From positions 1-29,190 of IMG/VR virus record IMGVR_UViG_3300026534_000119: 29,190 nt of DNA. One strand, given 5' to 3'. Shown piece by piece: positions 12,565-20,606 of the stretch. A model generated the notes under the pieces. That model was not told the DNA's origin, ran no database searches, and was given only the letters and a program-made list of their open reading frames with translations. Within the stretch, counting starts at the first letter, position 1; the number at the start of each line of letters is the position of its first letter. The translations under genes and the position numbers were made by a program. Origin of the DNA: a virus.

Positions 12565-13759
12565 GGTCGAAGTCCGCCTGCCCCGGTTGCATCCGGGTCA
12601 GGAACAGGTGCTCGCCGAGACCCGCCGGTACAACGTCCTGGCCTGCGGGCGCCGCTGGGGGAAGACCACGCTGCTCGTGGACCTGGCGGTGAACGCGGCC
12701 CTGGATGGCAAGCGGGTGGGCTGGTTCGCGCCCACCTACGCCCTCCTCGAGGAGGCCTACGGCCGCATGCGGCGGACCCTCGAGGGGGTGATCACCCAGG
12801 CGGCCCAGTCGCCCCATCCCCGCCTCGAGCTCTACACCGGCGGGGCTATCGAGTTCTGGACCCTCGACGATCCCTACAAGGCCGGTCGCGGCCGGGCCTA
12901 CCACCTGGCGATCGTGGACGAGGCTGCCTTCGCTAAGCGCCTCGACGTGGCCTGGGAGGAAAGCGTGGGGCCCACCCTGACCGACTACCGGGGCTCGGCG
13001 TGGTTTGCTTCAACCCCGAAGGGGAAGAACTACTTCTTCGAGCTCTGGAGCCGGGGCCAGGGCGATGATCCCGACTGGAAGAGCTGGCGGATGCCCACCA
13101 GCACCAATCCCCACATCAGCGCTGAGGAACTCGCCGCCCGCCGCCGCTCGATGCCCGAGCTGGCCTGGCGGCAGGAGTACGAGGCCGAGTTCGTGGACGC
13201 CGAGGGCGCGGTGATTCGCCGCGAGTGGATCCGCGTCGCTGACCCCCCGGAGCGGAAGGCCCTCGAGGTCTACCAGGGGGTGGACCTGGCCATCAGCACC
13301 CGCGAGGACGCCGACTACACCGCCGTGGTGACGGTCGGAAAGGACAAGGAGGGGCGCATCTGGGTGCTCGACGCGGTGCGCACGCGCGAGACCTTCCACC
13401 GGGTGCTCGAGCTCATCAAGTCCCAGGCGGCAAGGTGGCAGCCACGGGTGATCGCGATCGAGCAGGTGCAGTACCAGGCGGCGGTGGTGCAGGAGCTTTT
13501 GCGCACCACCGCACTGCCGGTGCGCGGCGTGCGTCCCGACCGCGACAAGCTGGCCCGGGCCATGCCGCTTATCGCCCGCTACGAGCAGGGGCTGGTCTAC
13601 CACGCGCCCGCCCTCCCCAAGGCCTTTGAAGAGGAGCTTACCGCCTTCCCCCTCGCCGAGCACGATGACCAGGTGGACGCCCTGGTCTACGCCTACCAGG
13701 CTTCGGCCGGCGGGTGGGGGCTCAAGCCCGAGACCCAACGGAGGTACGCCGTACGGTGA
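12551..13759 (+). CDS. terL: Terminase large subunit
   Basis: 402 residues. This is the motor and nuclease that package DNA into the prohead. The ATPase half has Walker A CGRRWGKTT (Lys38), Walker B LAIVDEAAF (Asp123, Glu124) and the coupling motif STPKG (154-158). The nuclease half has the RNase H-like acidic set Asp245 (GVDLAIS), Glu304 (IAIEQVQ) and the HDDQVDALVYAY motif with Asp372, Asp373 and Asp376. All expected residues are present. The start is a GTG inside the end of the small-subunit gene. Its stop overlaps the portal start (GTGA). Confidence 0.96.
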   Translation: MKTLEVEVRLPRLHPGQEQVLAETRRYNVLACGRRWGKTTLLVDLAVNAALDGKRVGWFAPTYALLEEAYGRMRRTLEGVITQAAQSPHPRLELYTGGAIEFWTLDDPYKAGRGRAYHLAIVDEAAFAKRLDVAWEESVGPTLTDYRGSAWFASTPKGKNYFFELWSRGQGDDPDWKSWRMPTSTNPHISAEELAARRRSMPELAWRQEYEAEFVDAEGAVIRREWIRVADPPERKALEVYQGVDLAISTREDADYTAVVTVGKDKEGRIWVLDAVRTRETFHRVLELIKSQAARWQPRVIAIEQVQYQAAVVQELLRTTALPVRGVRPDRDKLARAMPLIARYEQGLVYHAPALPKAFEEELTAFPLAEHDDQVDALVYAYQASAGGWGLKPETQRRYAVR

Positions 13760-15033
13760 TCGACGTTCGTGAACTCGCGGCCCGGCTCCAGCTCCATGCC
13801 GTGGCCACCCGCATCGCTGAGCACGAGGAGGCCTGGGAGATGGCCCAGGGGCTCTTCGAGCCTGCTCCTGGCTTCCTCACCCCGCCGCTCGGGCCAAGCC
13901 CCGAGAGCCGGGAGGCGTGGGCTCGGGCTCTTCGCCGCGTCCGCGCCTACGGTCCGCGAGTGGTCTCCACCCTGGTCAACGCTGCCGTCGGTGACGTGAA
14001 CTGGGGCGGCCAGTCGAAACGGCTCGACGAGGCGATCGGCGAGCAGGGGCTCATCCGTCTGGTCCGCAACCTCGCCCGCGACTACTACGTGGCGGGAGTG
14101 GCGGCCGGCTACGCCTACCAACCCGAGACCGGCCCGCCCCGGATCGGCCGGCTCACCGGCTACATCGAGCCCTACACCCACCCGATGGACGCCGACGTGG
14201 TGACCGGGCTCTACCAGGCCAAGACGGTCACCACCCGCCGGGGGATCCGCTACTGGGTGAGGGTCTGGGACATTGAGGACGGCCAGGTCCGCGAGTGGCG
14301 CGAGCTCCAGACGCCGACCGACCTCGGCTACCCGCCGGATCGGGTTCTCGAGGGGCTCACGCCCCGCTTCGCCTTCTATGACCTGACCCCGGAGGGGCTT
14401 CCCTGGAGCCCGTTCTTCTGGGCGGTGCCGATGCTGCGCGACCTGATGGCCTCGGAGCTCTTCCTGGCCCGGGTCGAGGAATACGCGGCCTACCCGGTCC
14501 CCCGTTTCGGCCCCGAGACCGAGGTGCAGCAGATCGCCCCTGGCCTGCCGGTTCAGGGCGAGTTCGAGTGGAGCGCCCCCGGCTCCCTCGCCGAGCTCAG
14601 GGAGCAGCGGGCGGTGAAGCTCGAGCGCCTCCGGGACGCGATGGCCCTGCCCGGCGGTTTCCTCGGTAACGACAGCCCGTCGGGGGAGGCGCTCAAGGAG
14701 GCCAACCGCCGCTTCTACCAGGAGGCCAAGAGTACCGCCCGGGTACTCTCCGAGCTGCTCACCGACCTGGTGGCCGACCTGGCCGCGCTGGTCGGGGCCG
14801 AGCCGGTCGAGGTGGTGGTCCTGCCCAACCGCGACTACATCCGGGACCAGGTGATTCAGGGGGTGCTCGTGCTCTACGAGAAGGGCGTGATCCCCCTGGC
14901 GGTGGCTGCCCGCGAGGTGCAGCCCTACCTGCCCACCTGGAGCGACGAGGAACTCAACCGGTGGCTTGAGGCCAACAAGGACGTGGTCACGCCGGACGTG
15001 CTGGCCCGGGTTCTCGGGGGAGGTAACGCGTGA
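13756..15033 (+). CDS. Portal protein
   Basis: 425 residues from a GTG overlapping the terL stop; a longer in-frame start at 13714 would lie inside terL. Portal proteins form the dodecameric DNA entry channel. Support comes from position directly behind terL, size, and the portal-like central part with a helix-rich stem (ALPGGFLGNDSPSGEALKEA; VLSELLTDLVADLAALVG). The C-terminus is a tail for partner contacts (EELNRWLEANKDVV). No single catalytic motif exists for portals, so the call rests on gene order and overall pattern. Confidence 0.88.
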   Translation: MIDVRELAARLQLHAVATRIAEHEEAWEMAQGLFEPAPGFLTPPLGPSPESREAWARALRRVRAYGPRVVSTLVNAAVGDVNWGGQSKRLDEAIGEQGLIRLVRNLARDYYVAGVAAGYAYQPETGPPRIGRLTGYIEPYTHPMDADVVTGLYQAKTVTTRRGIRYWVRVWDIEDGQVREWRELQTPTDLGYPPDRVLEGLTPRFAFYDLTPEGLPWSPFFWAVPMLRDLMASELFLARVEEYAAYPVPRFGPETEVQQIAPGLPVQGEFEWSAPGSLAELREQRAVKLERLRDAMALPGGFLGNDSPSGEALKEANRRFYQEAKSTARVLSELLTDLVADLAALVGAEPVEVVVLPNRDYIRDQVIQGVLVLYEKGVIPLAVAAREVQPYLPTWSDEELNRWLEANKDVVTPDVLARVLGGGNA

Positions 15034-15677
15034 CGCTTGAAAAGCTCGGTGAGATCATCCGCCGCCTCGAAGAGCGCTTCGAGCGCGAGGGGCGTCGCGA
15101 CCTCCTCGAGCGCATGTACCGGCTCATCGACCGCGGCGACATCTGGGTCCTCTGGAACTGGGCGGCCAACATGCGACTGGTTTCCGCGCAGGCGGCCTGG
15201 ACCGCCCACGCGATGTGGCTCAAGGGTCTGAAGGCCCACCCCCCACCCGCGCGGCTGGAGTGCATGATCCAGCGGGCCTACGACTGGGGCGGGGTGGTGG
15301 CCGCCCGGTTCCAGGCGGTCATGGTGCGGGAGCGGCCCGGCATCCACCCCCGCTTGTGGCTCAAGCTCGCGGTCCGTGCCGGGGTGCGCGGCGGCTGGGC
15401 CGAGGGGGCTCGCGAGGCCGCCGAGGAGGCCGGCGCCGGGTTCAAGACCTGGATCCGCACCTGGCCGGCGAAGGAGCCCCGCGACTGGCACGACGCCCTC
15501 GAGGGCAAGACCATCCCCGCCAATGCCCTCTTCACCCTTCCCGGCGGCCCAAACATCGGCGCGAAGGTCGAGGCGCCCCACGACTGGCAGCGCCTGCCCG
15601 ACCCCGCCGAGTGGATCAACTGCGGGCACGCGGTGGTCTACACCCCGCACGCCCGTCTGCGCGACCTGGCGAGGTGA
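15030..15677 (+). CDS. MuF-like minor head protein
   Basis: 215 residues from a GTG overlapping the portal stop. The C-terminal part has the MuF/SPP1 gp7 pattern: RDWHDALEGKTIPAN, then a glycine-rich FTLPGGPNIG and P-D-P-x-E-W-x-N-C-G-H near the end. MuF family proteins are minor capsid components that act between portal and scaffold during head assembly. The N-terminal 130 residues are helical. Its place immediately after the portal gene is the normal one. The exact function here is not known; the family link rests on the C-terminal motif. Confidence 0.7.
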   Translation: MTLEKLGEIIRRLEERFEREGRRDLLERMYRLIDRGDIWVLWNWAANMRLVSAQAAWTAHAMWLKGLKAHPPPARLECMIQRAYDWGGVVAARFQAVMVRERPGIHPRLWLKLAVRAGVRGGWAEGAREAAEEAGAGFKTWIRTWPAKEPRDWHDALEGKTIPANALFTLPGGPNIGAKVEAPHDWQRLPDPAEWINCGHAVVYTPHARLRDLAR

Positions 15678-15680
15678 ACG

Positions 15681-15929
15681 ATGAAAGGACCCAAGGTCAA
15701 GACCCCAGCCCTCACGAGCTCGAAGAGGGAGCGGGCCCAGGTTCCGGCGCACGTCTTCCTGCTCCCCTCGGAGCGTAAGTTCCCCTACAAGCGCTGGCGG
15801 AACGGAGAGTGGGTGATCTCCTGCGCCGACCTGCGCGACGCCATCCGGCTCGCGGCGGCGCACGGTTACCGCAAGGTGCTGGCGCGGGCGCAGAAGATCT
15901 ACGCGGAGAAGTGCGGAGGCAAGCGGTGA
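15681..15929 (+). CDS. Small head-region protein (DUF6582-like)
   Basis: 82 residues. The middle has the pattern VFLLPSERKFPYKRW followed by VISCADLRDAIRLAAAHGYR, seen in a small conserved domain found next to, or fused with, phage head genes. I recall it as the DUF6582 group, whose function is unknown. GAGGTGA precedes the ATG. The next gene starts at a GTG overlapping its stop. Confidence 0.6.
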   Translation: MKGPKVKTPALTSSKRERAQVPAHVFLLPSERKFPYKRWRNGEWVISCADLRDAIRLAAAHGYRKVLARAQKIYAEKCGGKR

Positions 15930-16159
15930 CCCGTGCCACCGACATGTGGCTCGAACCTGCCGACGACGATGAGAGCGGCTGTGAGGAGAAGGTCGAGCTG
16001 GTGGTCGTTCGGGTGCGCTTGAGCAACGGCCGCGAGTTCTACCTCGATGCGAAGGGCATCGTGGATGAGGAGGGGAACGTGGTGGTGCTTTGGGACCGGA
16101 TCCTCGAGGACCTCGAGGAGACCGGCGTGCACCGAAGCGAGCTGCCGATAGACGCGTAG
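15926..16159 (+). CDS. Small acidic head-region protein, unknown
   Basis: 77 residues from a GTG overlapping the previous stop (GTGA). It is strongly acidic and beta-rich (KVELVVVRVRLSNGREFYLD, then EEGNVVVLWDRILEDLEE). No family is recognised. Two GC-rich hairpins follow directly after its stop. Confidence 0.55.
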   Translation: MTRATDMWLEPADDDESGCEEKVELVVVRVRLSNGREFYLDAKGIVDEEGNVVVLWDRILEDLEETGVHRSELPIDA

Positions 16160-16162
16160 CCA

Positions 16163-16224
16163 ACGGGGCATCGCCCCGTGGTGAGCCCGCCCTGGAGGCG
16201 GGCCATTCGTTGCCCAGGAGGCAA
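16163..16224 (+). promoter_or_regulatory. Three successive hairpins before the scaffold gene
   Basis: Hairpin 1: ACGGGGC (16163-16169) with GCCCCGT (16173-16179), loop ATC. Hairpin 2: GCCCGCC (16185-16191) with GGCGGGC (16197-16203), loop CTGGA. Hairpin 3: TTGCC (16210-16214) with GGCAA (16220-16224), loop CAGGA; the Shine-Dalgarno core AGGAGG lies partly in its loop, so folding would affect initiation of the scaffold gene at 16227. None has a T-run. They may set expression of scaffold and capsid, the most abundant proteins. Confidence 0.5.
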
Positions 16225-16226
16225 GC

Positions 16227-16814
16227 ATGAGCGAGGACGTGAAGAACCAGGAAGCCCAAACCGAACCGGCCGCCCAGGAGGCGGCCCCCGAGACCGACGT
16301 GCCCCAGGCGGGCGCGGAAGCAGCCGAGCAGGCCCCCGAGGGCCCCGACCCCAAGGCGGCGCTGGAACGGCTCCAGGCGCTGGAGCAGGAGGTCAAGCGC
16401 CTGCGGGCCGAGGCCGCCAAGTACCGGGTCAAGGCCAAGCAGACTGCCCAGGAGGCGGAGAAGGCCAAGACCCTCGAGGAACGGGTCGCCGAGATGGAGC
16501 AGGCCTACCAGGAGATGCAGCGGCGGGCCTTCCTCGCCGAGGTCAAAGCGGAGATCATGCCCGCCCTTGGCGGCGACCTGAAGCGGGTCGAGGCCGCCCT
16601 GGCCCTGGCCGAGCGCGACGGCCTGCTCACCGAGGAGGGGGTGGACGTCGAGAAGCTCCTCGAGCGCTACCCCTTTCTGAAGCCCCAAACGGCCCCCAGG
16701 GACGCGGGGGCCAACCCGCCCTCCGGCGGGAAGATCAACCCCGCCGCTCTCAGCGACGAAGAGTTCGAAAAACTCGTCGCCCGGGTGAAGGCGGGGGAGA
16801 GCGTCCAGTTCTGA
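16227..16814 (+). CDS. Capsid scaffolding protein
   Basis: 195 residues, very acidic, with a long coiled coil from about residue 45 to 115 (repeated Leu/Glu/Lys/Ala heptads). The N-terminus is disordered (Glu/Pro/Ala/Gln-rich, residues 1-40) and the C-terminus (LSDEEFEKLVARVKAGE) is a helical capsid-contact segment. This is the typical layout of a phage scaffold, which directs assembly of the capsid protein encoded next. The start is ATG 16227 after CCAGGAGGCAAGC. No protease gene is found that would degrade it. Confidence 0.85.
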   Translation: MSEDVKNQEAQTEPAAQEAAPETDVPQAGAEAAEQAPEGPDPKAALERLQALEQEVKRLRAEAAKYRVKAKQTAQEAEKAKTLEERVAEMEQAYQEMQRRAFLAEVKAEIMPALGGDLKRVEAALALAERDGLLTEEGVDVEKLLERYPFLKPQTAPRDAGANPPSGGKINPAALSDEEFEKLVARVKAGESVQF

Positions 16815-16825
16815 GGAGGTAGGAA

Positions 16826-17752
16826 ATGGCCCTGAACACCACCGGTTCCCTTCCGGCAGAGATCAAGACCTTCTACGATCGGACCCTTCTGGCCCGGGCG
16901 GTGCCCCGGTTCGTGCACGCCCAGTTCGGCCAGCAGCGGTCCATCCGGCGCGCCAGCGGCAAGACCATTGAGTTCCGGCGGTTCGACTCGCTGCCGGCGG
17001 CCACCACCCCGCTTACCGAGGGCACCCCGCCCGCCGGTCAGAGCCTCTCGGTGACCGCCCTGACCGCCGCCCTCGCCCAGTACGGCGACGTGGTCTTCGG
17101 CACCGACCAGGTTCTGGAGACCGCGATCGACCCGATCCTCACCGAGACCGCCGAGCTTCTGGGCGAGCAGGCCGGCAACTCCCTGGATCAGATCGTCCGG
17201 GACGTGCTGGTCACCGGCACCAACGTGCAGTACGCCAATGGACGGGCTTCGCGGAGCGCCATCGTGGCCGGCGACGTGCTCAGCGTGGCCGAGATCAAGA
17301 AGGCGGTCCGCACCCTCAAACGGGTCAACGCGCGGCCCGCGGTGGATGGCGACTTCATCGCCATCGTGCACCCCGACGCGGTGTACGACCTGATGAACGA
17401 CCCCGATTGGAAAACCCCCAACCAGTACGCCGGGGCCCAGCGGATCTTCGCCGGCGAGATCGGTCGGCTCTACGGCGTCCGCTTCATCGAGACCACCAAC
17501 GCCAAGGTGTGGGCCGGCGCCGGTGGCGGCACCCCTCCGGCGGACGTCTACGCCACCCTGGTGATTGGCGCCGATGCCTACGGCGTGGTGACCCTCGAGG
17601 GCAACAACCTGCAGACTATCTACAAGCCGGTGGGCTCGGGCGGGACCGCCGACCCCCTGGACCAGAAATGGTCGATGGGGTGGAAGGCTTACCTGGCGGT
17701 GAAGATCCTGAACGACAACTTCATGGTCCGCATCGAGCACACCGTGAGCTAA
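16826..17752 (+). CDS. Major capsid protein (HK97-fold, N4 gp56-like)
   Basis: 308 residues. The pattern fits the N4-gp56 group of HK97-fold capsid proteins: a short N-terminus, then KTFYDRTLLARAVPRFVHAQ, TIEFRRFDSLPAATTPLTEG, the long spine helix LLGEQAGNSLDQIVRDVLVT and the P-domain segment VHPDAVYDLMNDPDWKT. The C-terminus has the MGWKAYLAVKIL... IEHTVS strand. It lies directly after the scaffold gene. GGAGGTAGGAA precedes the ATG, giving a strong ribosome site, as expected for an abundant protein. Confidence 0.9.
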   Translation: MALNTTGSLPAEIKTFYDRTLLARAVPRFVHAQFGQQRSIRRASGKTIEFRRFDSLPAATTPLTEGTPPAGQSLSVTALTAALAQYGDVVFGTDQVLETAIDPILTETAELLGEQAGNSLDQIVRDVLVTGTNVQYANGRASRSAIVAGDVLSVAEIKKAVRTLKRVNARPAVDGDFIAIVHPDAVYDLMNDPDWKTPNQYAGAQRIFAGEIGRLYGVRFIETTNAKVWAGAGGGTPPADVYATLVIGADAYGVVTLEGNNLQTIYKPVGSGGTADPLDQKWSMGWKAYLAVKILNDNFMVRIEHTVS

Positions 17753-17763
17753 GGAGGTGAGTG

Positions 17764-17943
17764 ATGGCTAAGGCAGAACAAGCAAAGGAAACCAGGGTCA
17801 AGATCAAGCTCCCGGTCCTCCCTGGCGAGCCCGAGACGGTCGACGTGACCGTCAATGGGAAGATGTACCGCATCAAGCGGGGGGAGACCGTCGAGGTACC
17901 ATCGGTGGTCAAGGAGGTCCTCGAGCAGGCCGGGAAGCTCTGA
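17764..17943 (+). CDS. Small head-tail region protein, unknown
   Basis: 59 residues starting at ATG 17764, with AAGGAGGTGA just upstream (an adjacent GTG at 17761 is less well placed). It is a basic-acidic beta protein with VKIKLPVLPGEP and IKRGETVEVPSVVKEVLEQA. The last part resembles the 56-residue protein at 19496: both have the form R/PG(E/Q)xVEV-S-x-EEx..A. It may be a small capsid-decoration or connector accessory protein; that is inferred only from position. Confidence 0.6.
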   Translation: MAKAEQAKETRVKIKLPVLPGEPETVDVTVNGKMYRIKRGETVEVPSVVKEVLEQAGKL

Positions 17944-17954
17944 GGTAGACCGCC

Positions 17955-18356
17955 GTGGCCCGGACCTACAACCCCGCCGACCTCGCCCTCGCCGACCCCA
18001 AGAGCGCCGCCTGGGCCCTGGCCTGGGCCCGGCGTCTCGCCGCCGATGTCCCGGCGGGGTCGGGGGCCTGGCCGGACCACTCCCTCGAGGACGCCGAGTG
18101 GCAGGCCTGGCTCGACGCCACGGCGGTCACCGACGCGGACGGCAACGTCTGGTACCGGCCCCACGAGGCGGCGGCGAGGGCCCTCGAGGCTAACCCCGTC
18201 TGGCTTGAGCGGATCAGCGTCGGCGGGGTCTTCCAGCAGTTCCGCACCGCCCGCGAGGCCGCCGCCGCCATCCGCCGGGCCGGCGCTTGGGTGGACGAGC
18301 TGATCGTGGCGAAAGGCGGCCCAGCGGCCGGCAAGGGAATCGCGCCGAGGTGGTGA
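17955..18356 (+). CDS. Head-tail connector (adaptor)-like protein
   Basis: 133 residues from a GTG, preceded by TGAGGTAG. It is rich in Ala, Trp and Arg with amphipathic helices (AAWALAWARRLAAD; AREAAAAIRRAGAWVDELI), as in gp6-type head-tail adaptors, and stands where that gene is normally found, after the major capsid gene. The family call rests on size, helical content and gene order. It overlaps the next gene by 4 bp. Confidence 0.6.
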   Translation: MARTYNPADLALADPKSAAWALAWARRLAADVPAGSGAWPDHSLEDAEWQAWLDATAVTDADGNVWYRPHEAAARALEANPVWLERISVGGVFQQFRTAREAAAAIRRAGAWVDELIVAKGGPAAGKGIAPRW

Positions 18357-18592
18357 GGGAGCTCCTGACCAACCAGCGCACCGGCCAGGCAGTCTCCGCC
18401 TGGTTCGGGGAGCCCAGGCCAGGCCTCGAGGCCGCCGTGTTCGCCGACTACGTCCCCTCGATGCGCCTGGTCACCCGCGACGACGTGCAAGAGGGCGACA
18501 CGCTGGTGGCCGCGAGCGGCGAGCGCTACCGGGTGGCCCGGGTGCGCCTGGTGGGCGGCCGGATCGTGGCCGAGCTGGCCAAGGTGACCTGA
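18353..18592 (+). CDS. Head-tail stopper-like protein
   Basis: 79 residues from GTG 18353, which overlaps the previous stop as GTGA; the longer in-frame start at 18287 would lie within that gene. It is a beta-barrel-like small protein (QEGDTLVAASGERYRVARVRLVGG) resembling the stopper or gpFII-type head closure proteins by size, fold pattern and position between adaptor and gp10-like genes. Sequence evidence for the family is weak. Confidence 0.55.
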   Translation: MRELLTNQRTGQAVSAWFGEPRPGLEAAVFADYVPSMRLVTRDDVQEGDTLVAASGERYRVARVRLVGGRIVAELAKVT

Positions 18593-19083
18593 TGGAGGTC
18601 GAGTTCAAGATCCCCCGCCAACTGCTGGCGATCGAGGCCAACGTCATTGCGGTGGCCAACGCCGCCTTCCGGCGGACCACCGCCGACGCCCGGGCCCGGG
18701 CCAGGGAAAACGTCACCCGTGGTCGGCCCGGCCTCATCGCCAGGAGCGGCGCCCTCTACCGGGGCATCAGCCTCGGTCCTTACGTCCAGCGGGCGCCCGG
18801 CGCGATCGCCGAGCAGAGGATCTACGTCAAGGGCCCGGCAGCCCGTTATGCCCACGTCCACGAGTACGGGGCGGTGATCCGGGCAAAACGGAAGCCCTGG
18901 CTGGTGTTCCGGCTCTACCAGCCCTGGGACACCGACCGCCCCACCGGCCCCTGGCGCCGGGCCAAGCAAGTGCGGATCCCGAAGCGGCCGTTCCTCTGGC
19001 CAGCGGCCAGGGCCGCCGCAGACGACTTCCCCCGCCACTTCGCCGAGGCGGCGACCCGCATCTTGGGGAGGTTCCACACGTGA
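18592..19083 (+). CDS. HK97 gp10-like tail-completion protein
   Basis: 163 residues from an ATG overlapping the previous stop (TGATG). The pattern is typical of the HK97 gp10 family: an N-terminal helix, a YAHVHEYGAVI segment followed by a WLVFRLY strand, and the C-terminal VRIPKRPFLWPA with the family's R-P-F signature. These proteins act at the head-tail joint during tail completion. The overlap and gene order support the call. The next gene starts at a GTG overlapping its stop. Confidence 0.78.
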   Translation: MEVEFKIPRQLLAIEANVIAVANAAFRRTTADARARARENVTRGRPGLIARSGALYRGISLGPYVQRAPGAIAEQRIYVKGPAARYAHVHEYGAVIRAKRKPWLVFRLYQPWDTDRPTGPWRRAKQVRIPKRPFLWPAARAAADDFPRHFAEAATRILGRFHT

Positions 19084-19499
19084 AGGCTAGCGACGTCATC
19101 GCCGTCATCGCCCCCGCCCTCGAGGCCGCCCTGCCCGGCTGGACGGTGGTGCGCGGCAGCGCCCACGACCTGGCCGACCGCCAGGCGGACATCGCCGTGG
19201 CCGAGGCCACCCTGGGCGGTTCCAGCGGCCTGGGACGCTACGCGGTCATGGAGCGGTGGGTGGTGCGGCTCGCGGTGGCCACTGGGGCCGACCTCGAGGC
19301 CAGCTACCAGACTTTGCTGGACGCTCGTGACGCAGCCCTAAAGGCCATTGCCGAGGCCGGCAACCCATTCGGCAGCGAAACTTTCATCGAGTGGCAGCCC
19401 GAGCCAACGGTTGAACCGATCACCGCCCAGGAGGCTGCTTGGGGCGGCCTCTTTTTTGAGGCCACGATCGGCTTCTGGATCAGGAGGGCCATCGAGTGA
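19080..19499 (+). CDS. Tail terminator-like protein
   Basis: 139 residues from a GTG overlapping the gp10-like stop. The alpha/beta order (helix DVIAVIAPALEAAL, strand GWTVVRGS, then EASYQTLLDARDAALKAIAE and strand FFEATIGFWIRRA) is that of tail terminators such as gpU, which stop tail polymerisation and join it to the head. Position before the tail tube gene fits. It is followed by a small gene starting in its stop (GTGA). Confidence 0.7.
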   Translation: MKASDVIAVIAPALEAALPGWTVVRGSAHDLADRQADIAVAEATLGGSSGLGRYAVMERWVVRLAVATGADLEASYQTLLDARDAALKAIAEAGNPFGSETFIEWQPEPTVEPITAQEAAWGGLFFEATIGFWIRRAIE

Positions 19500-19666
19500 A
19501 GCTTAGATACGTACCGAACAAGAACGCCAAGGCCTTCGCCCCGGGCCTCCGCCCGGGGCAGGTCGTTGAGGTGAGCAAGGAAGAGGGCGAGCGTCTCCTC
19601 GCCACCGGGGCCTTCGAGGCCCTCGAGGAGCCGAAGCCCAAGAGGAAGAGCAAAGGAGGTAAGTGA
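19496..19666 (+). CDS. Small tail-region protein, unknown
   Basis: 56 residues from GTG 19496, which overlaps the previous stop as GTGA. The sequence has LRYVPNKNAKAFAPGLRPG, then QVVEVSKEEGERLLATGAFE and a Lys/Arg-rich tail (KPKRKSKGGK). It resembles small basic proteins often found between tail terminator and tail tube, and the beta segment resembles that at 17764. Its coding DNA contains a perfect 9-bp hairpin (19538-19559). Function is unknown. Its stop overlaps the next gene's start region, where AAGGAGGTAAG is the ribosome site for the tube gene. Confidence 0.65.
   Translation: MKLRYVPNKNAKAFAPGLRPGQVVEVSKEEGERLLATGAFEALEEPKPKRKSKGGK
19538..19559 (+). repeat. Perfect GC hairpin inside the 56-residue gene
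   Basis: GCCCCGGGC (19538-19546) and GCCCGGGGC (19551-19559) form a nine-base perfect stem around CTCC. It is coding (APGLRPG). It lacks a T-run and is not a terminator; it may slow ribosomes or stabilise the mRNA just upstream of the tail tube gene. Confidence 0.6.
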
Positions 19667-20598
19667 TGGGTGTCGCGCAACTAGCTCACATCGGCCTGGG
19701 CAAGGAGGCCGCCTGGGGCACCGGCGTGCCCCCCACGGTCTTCTTTCCCGGTACCAAGGACATCAACATCGAGATCGGCCGGCTCCGCATTGAGGGGCCT
19801 CACGCCACGATCGCTCAGCTGCGTTCGGGCGCCGGCCGGAAGAGCGTACGGGGCGGCATGAGCGGGATCCCCGCCTACACTGACGCGATGGGGCATCTGC
19901 TTGTGGCCCTGCTGGGCGCTCCGACCACCACCGGCACCGGTCCCTACACCCACACCTTCAAGGCTGACACGCTACCCGTGGCGAACGACCACCCCCGCCC
20001 GCCTTACTCGCTTCAGTGGACCGCTGACGGGGTCACCCGGCGCTACACCGGCGGCCAGCTGGGACAGATCGGCTTCAAGCAACCCGCCAACGACTACCTC
20101 AAGATGGACCTCAACTGGGTCTTCCGGGATCACCAGAACGGGGTCGCCGAGGCCACGCCGACCTTCCCCACCGACGCCGTCTTCGACTTCCGCGACCTGG
20201 CGGTCAGCCGGGGCGGTTCGCCGCTCGGGCTCCGGGTGGAAAGTCTTGACATCACCATCAACAACAACTTCGAGCCGGTCGAAGCGACGGGGTCGGACGT
20301 CATCGCGGCGATGGACATCGGGACGGTGACCGCCGAGGCTCAGCTCACCCTCGAGTTCAACGACGCGGCCATCTACGGCGACTTTGTGAACGACACCGCC
20401 AACCGCTACGACTTCGTCTGGACTCGGGGCGCGAAGAGCCTGACGATCACCTTCCACAGGGCGGTGGTCGCCGCCCACTCGCAGCCGATCCCCGCAAGCG
20501 GCCGCCTCACCGCCGCCGTCACCCTGGCCGCCGAGCTCGATCCGACCACCGGCGAGTTCATTGACGTGGTTCTGGTGAACGACACCGCCAGCTACTAG
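19666..20598 (+). CDS. Tail tube (major tail) protein
   Basis: 310 residues starting at ATG 19666 with AAGGAGGT eight bases upstream. The N-terminus (AHIGLGKEAAWGTG) and later beta-rich parts (SLDITINNNFEPV; AAMDIGTVTAEAQLTLEF) match tail tube proteins of siphoviruses, in which the conserved fold is a beta sandwich forming hexameric rings. Its place before the chaperone and tape measure genes is standard. No contractile sheath gene is present, which supports a siphovirus. Confidence 0.85.
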   Translation: MGVAQLAHIGLGKEAAWGTGVPPTVFFPGTKDINIEIGRLRIEGPHATIAQLRSGAGRKSVRGGMSGIPAYTDAMGHLLVALLGAPTTTGTGPYTHTFKADTLPVANDHPRPPYSLQWTADGVTRRYTGGQLGQIGFKQPANDYLKMDLNWVFRDHQNGVAEATPTFPTDAVFDFRDLAVSRGGSPLGLRVESLDITINNNFEPVEATGSDVIAAMDIGTVTAEAQLTLEFNDAAIYGDFVNDTANRYDFVWTRGAKSLTITFHRAVVAAHSQPIPASGRLTAAVTLAAELDPTTGEFIDVVLVNDTASY

Positions 20599-20606
20599 GA
20601 GGGCGC

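Noticed and set aside
14925-16688. Minus-strand open frame of 587 codons over the head genes
   Set aside because: It runs opposite to well-supported genes (MuF-like, scaffold); long antisense frames are a normal side effect of strong GC3 bias. Its own product is low-complexity and lacks any domain.
16667-17740. Minus-strand open frame of 357 codons over the capsid gene
   Set aside because: A shadow of the capsid gene; repetitive Gly/Val/His/Arg composition and no ribosome site.
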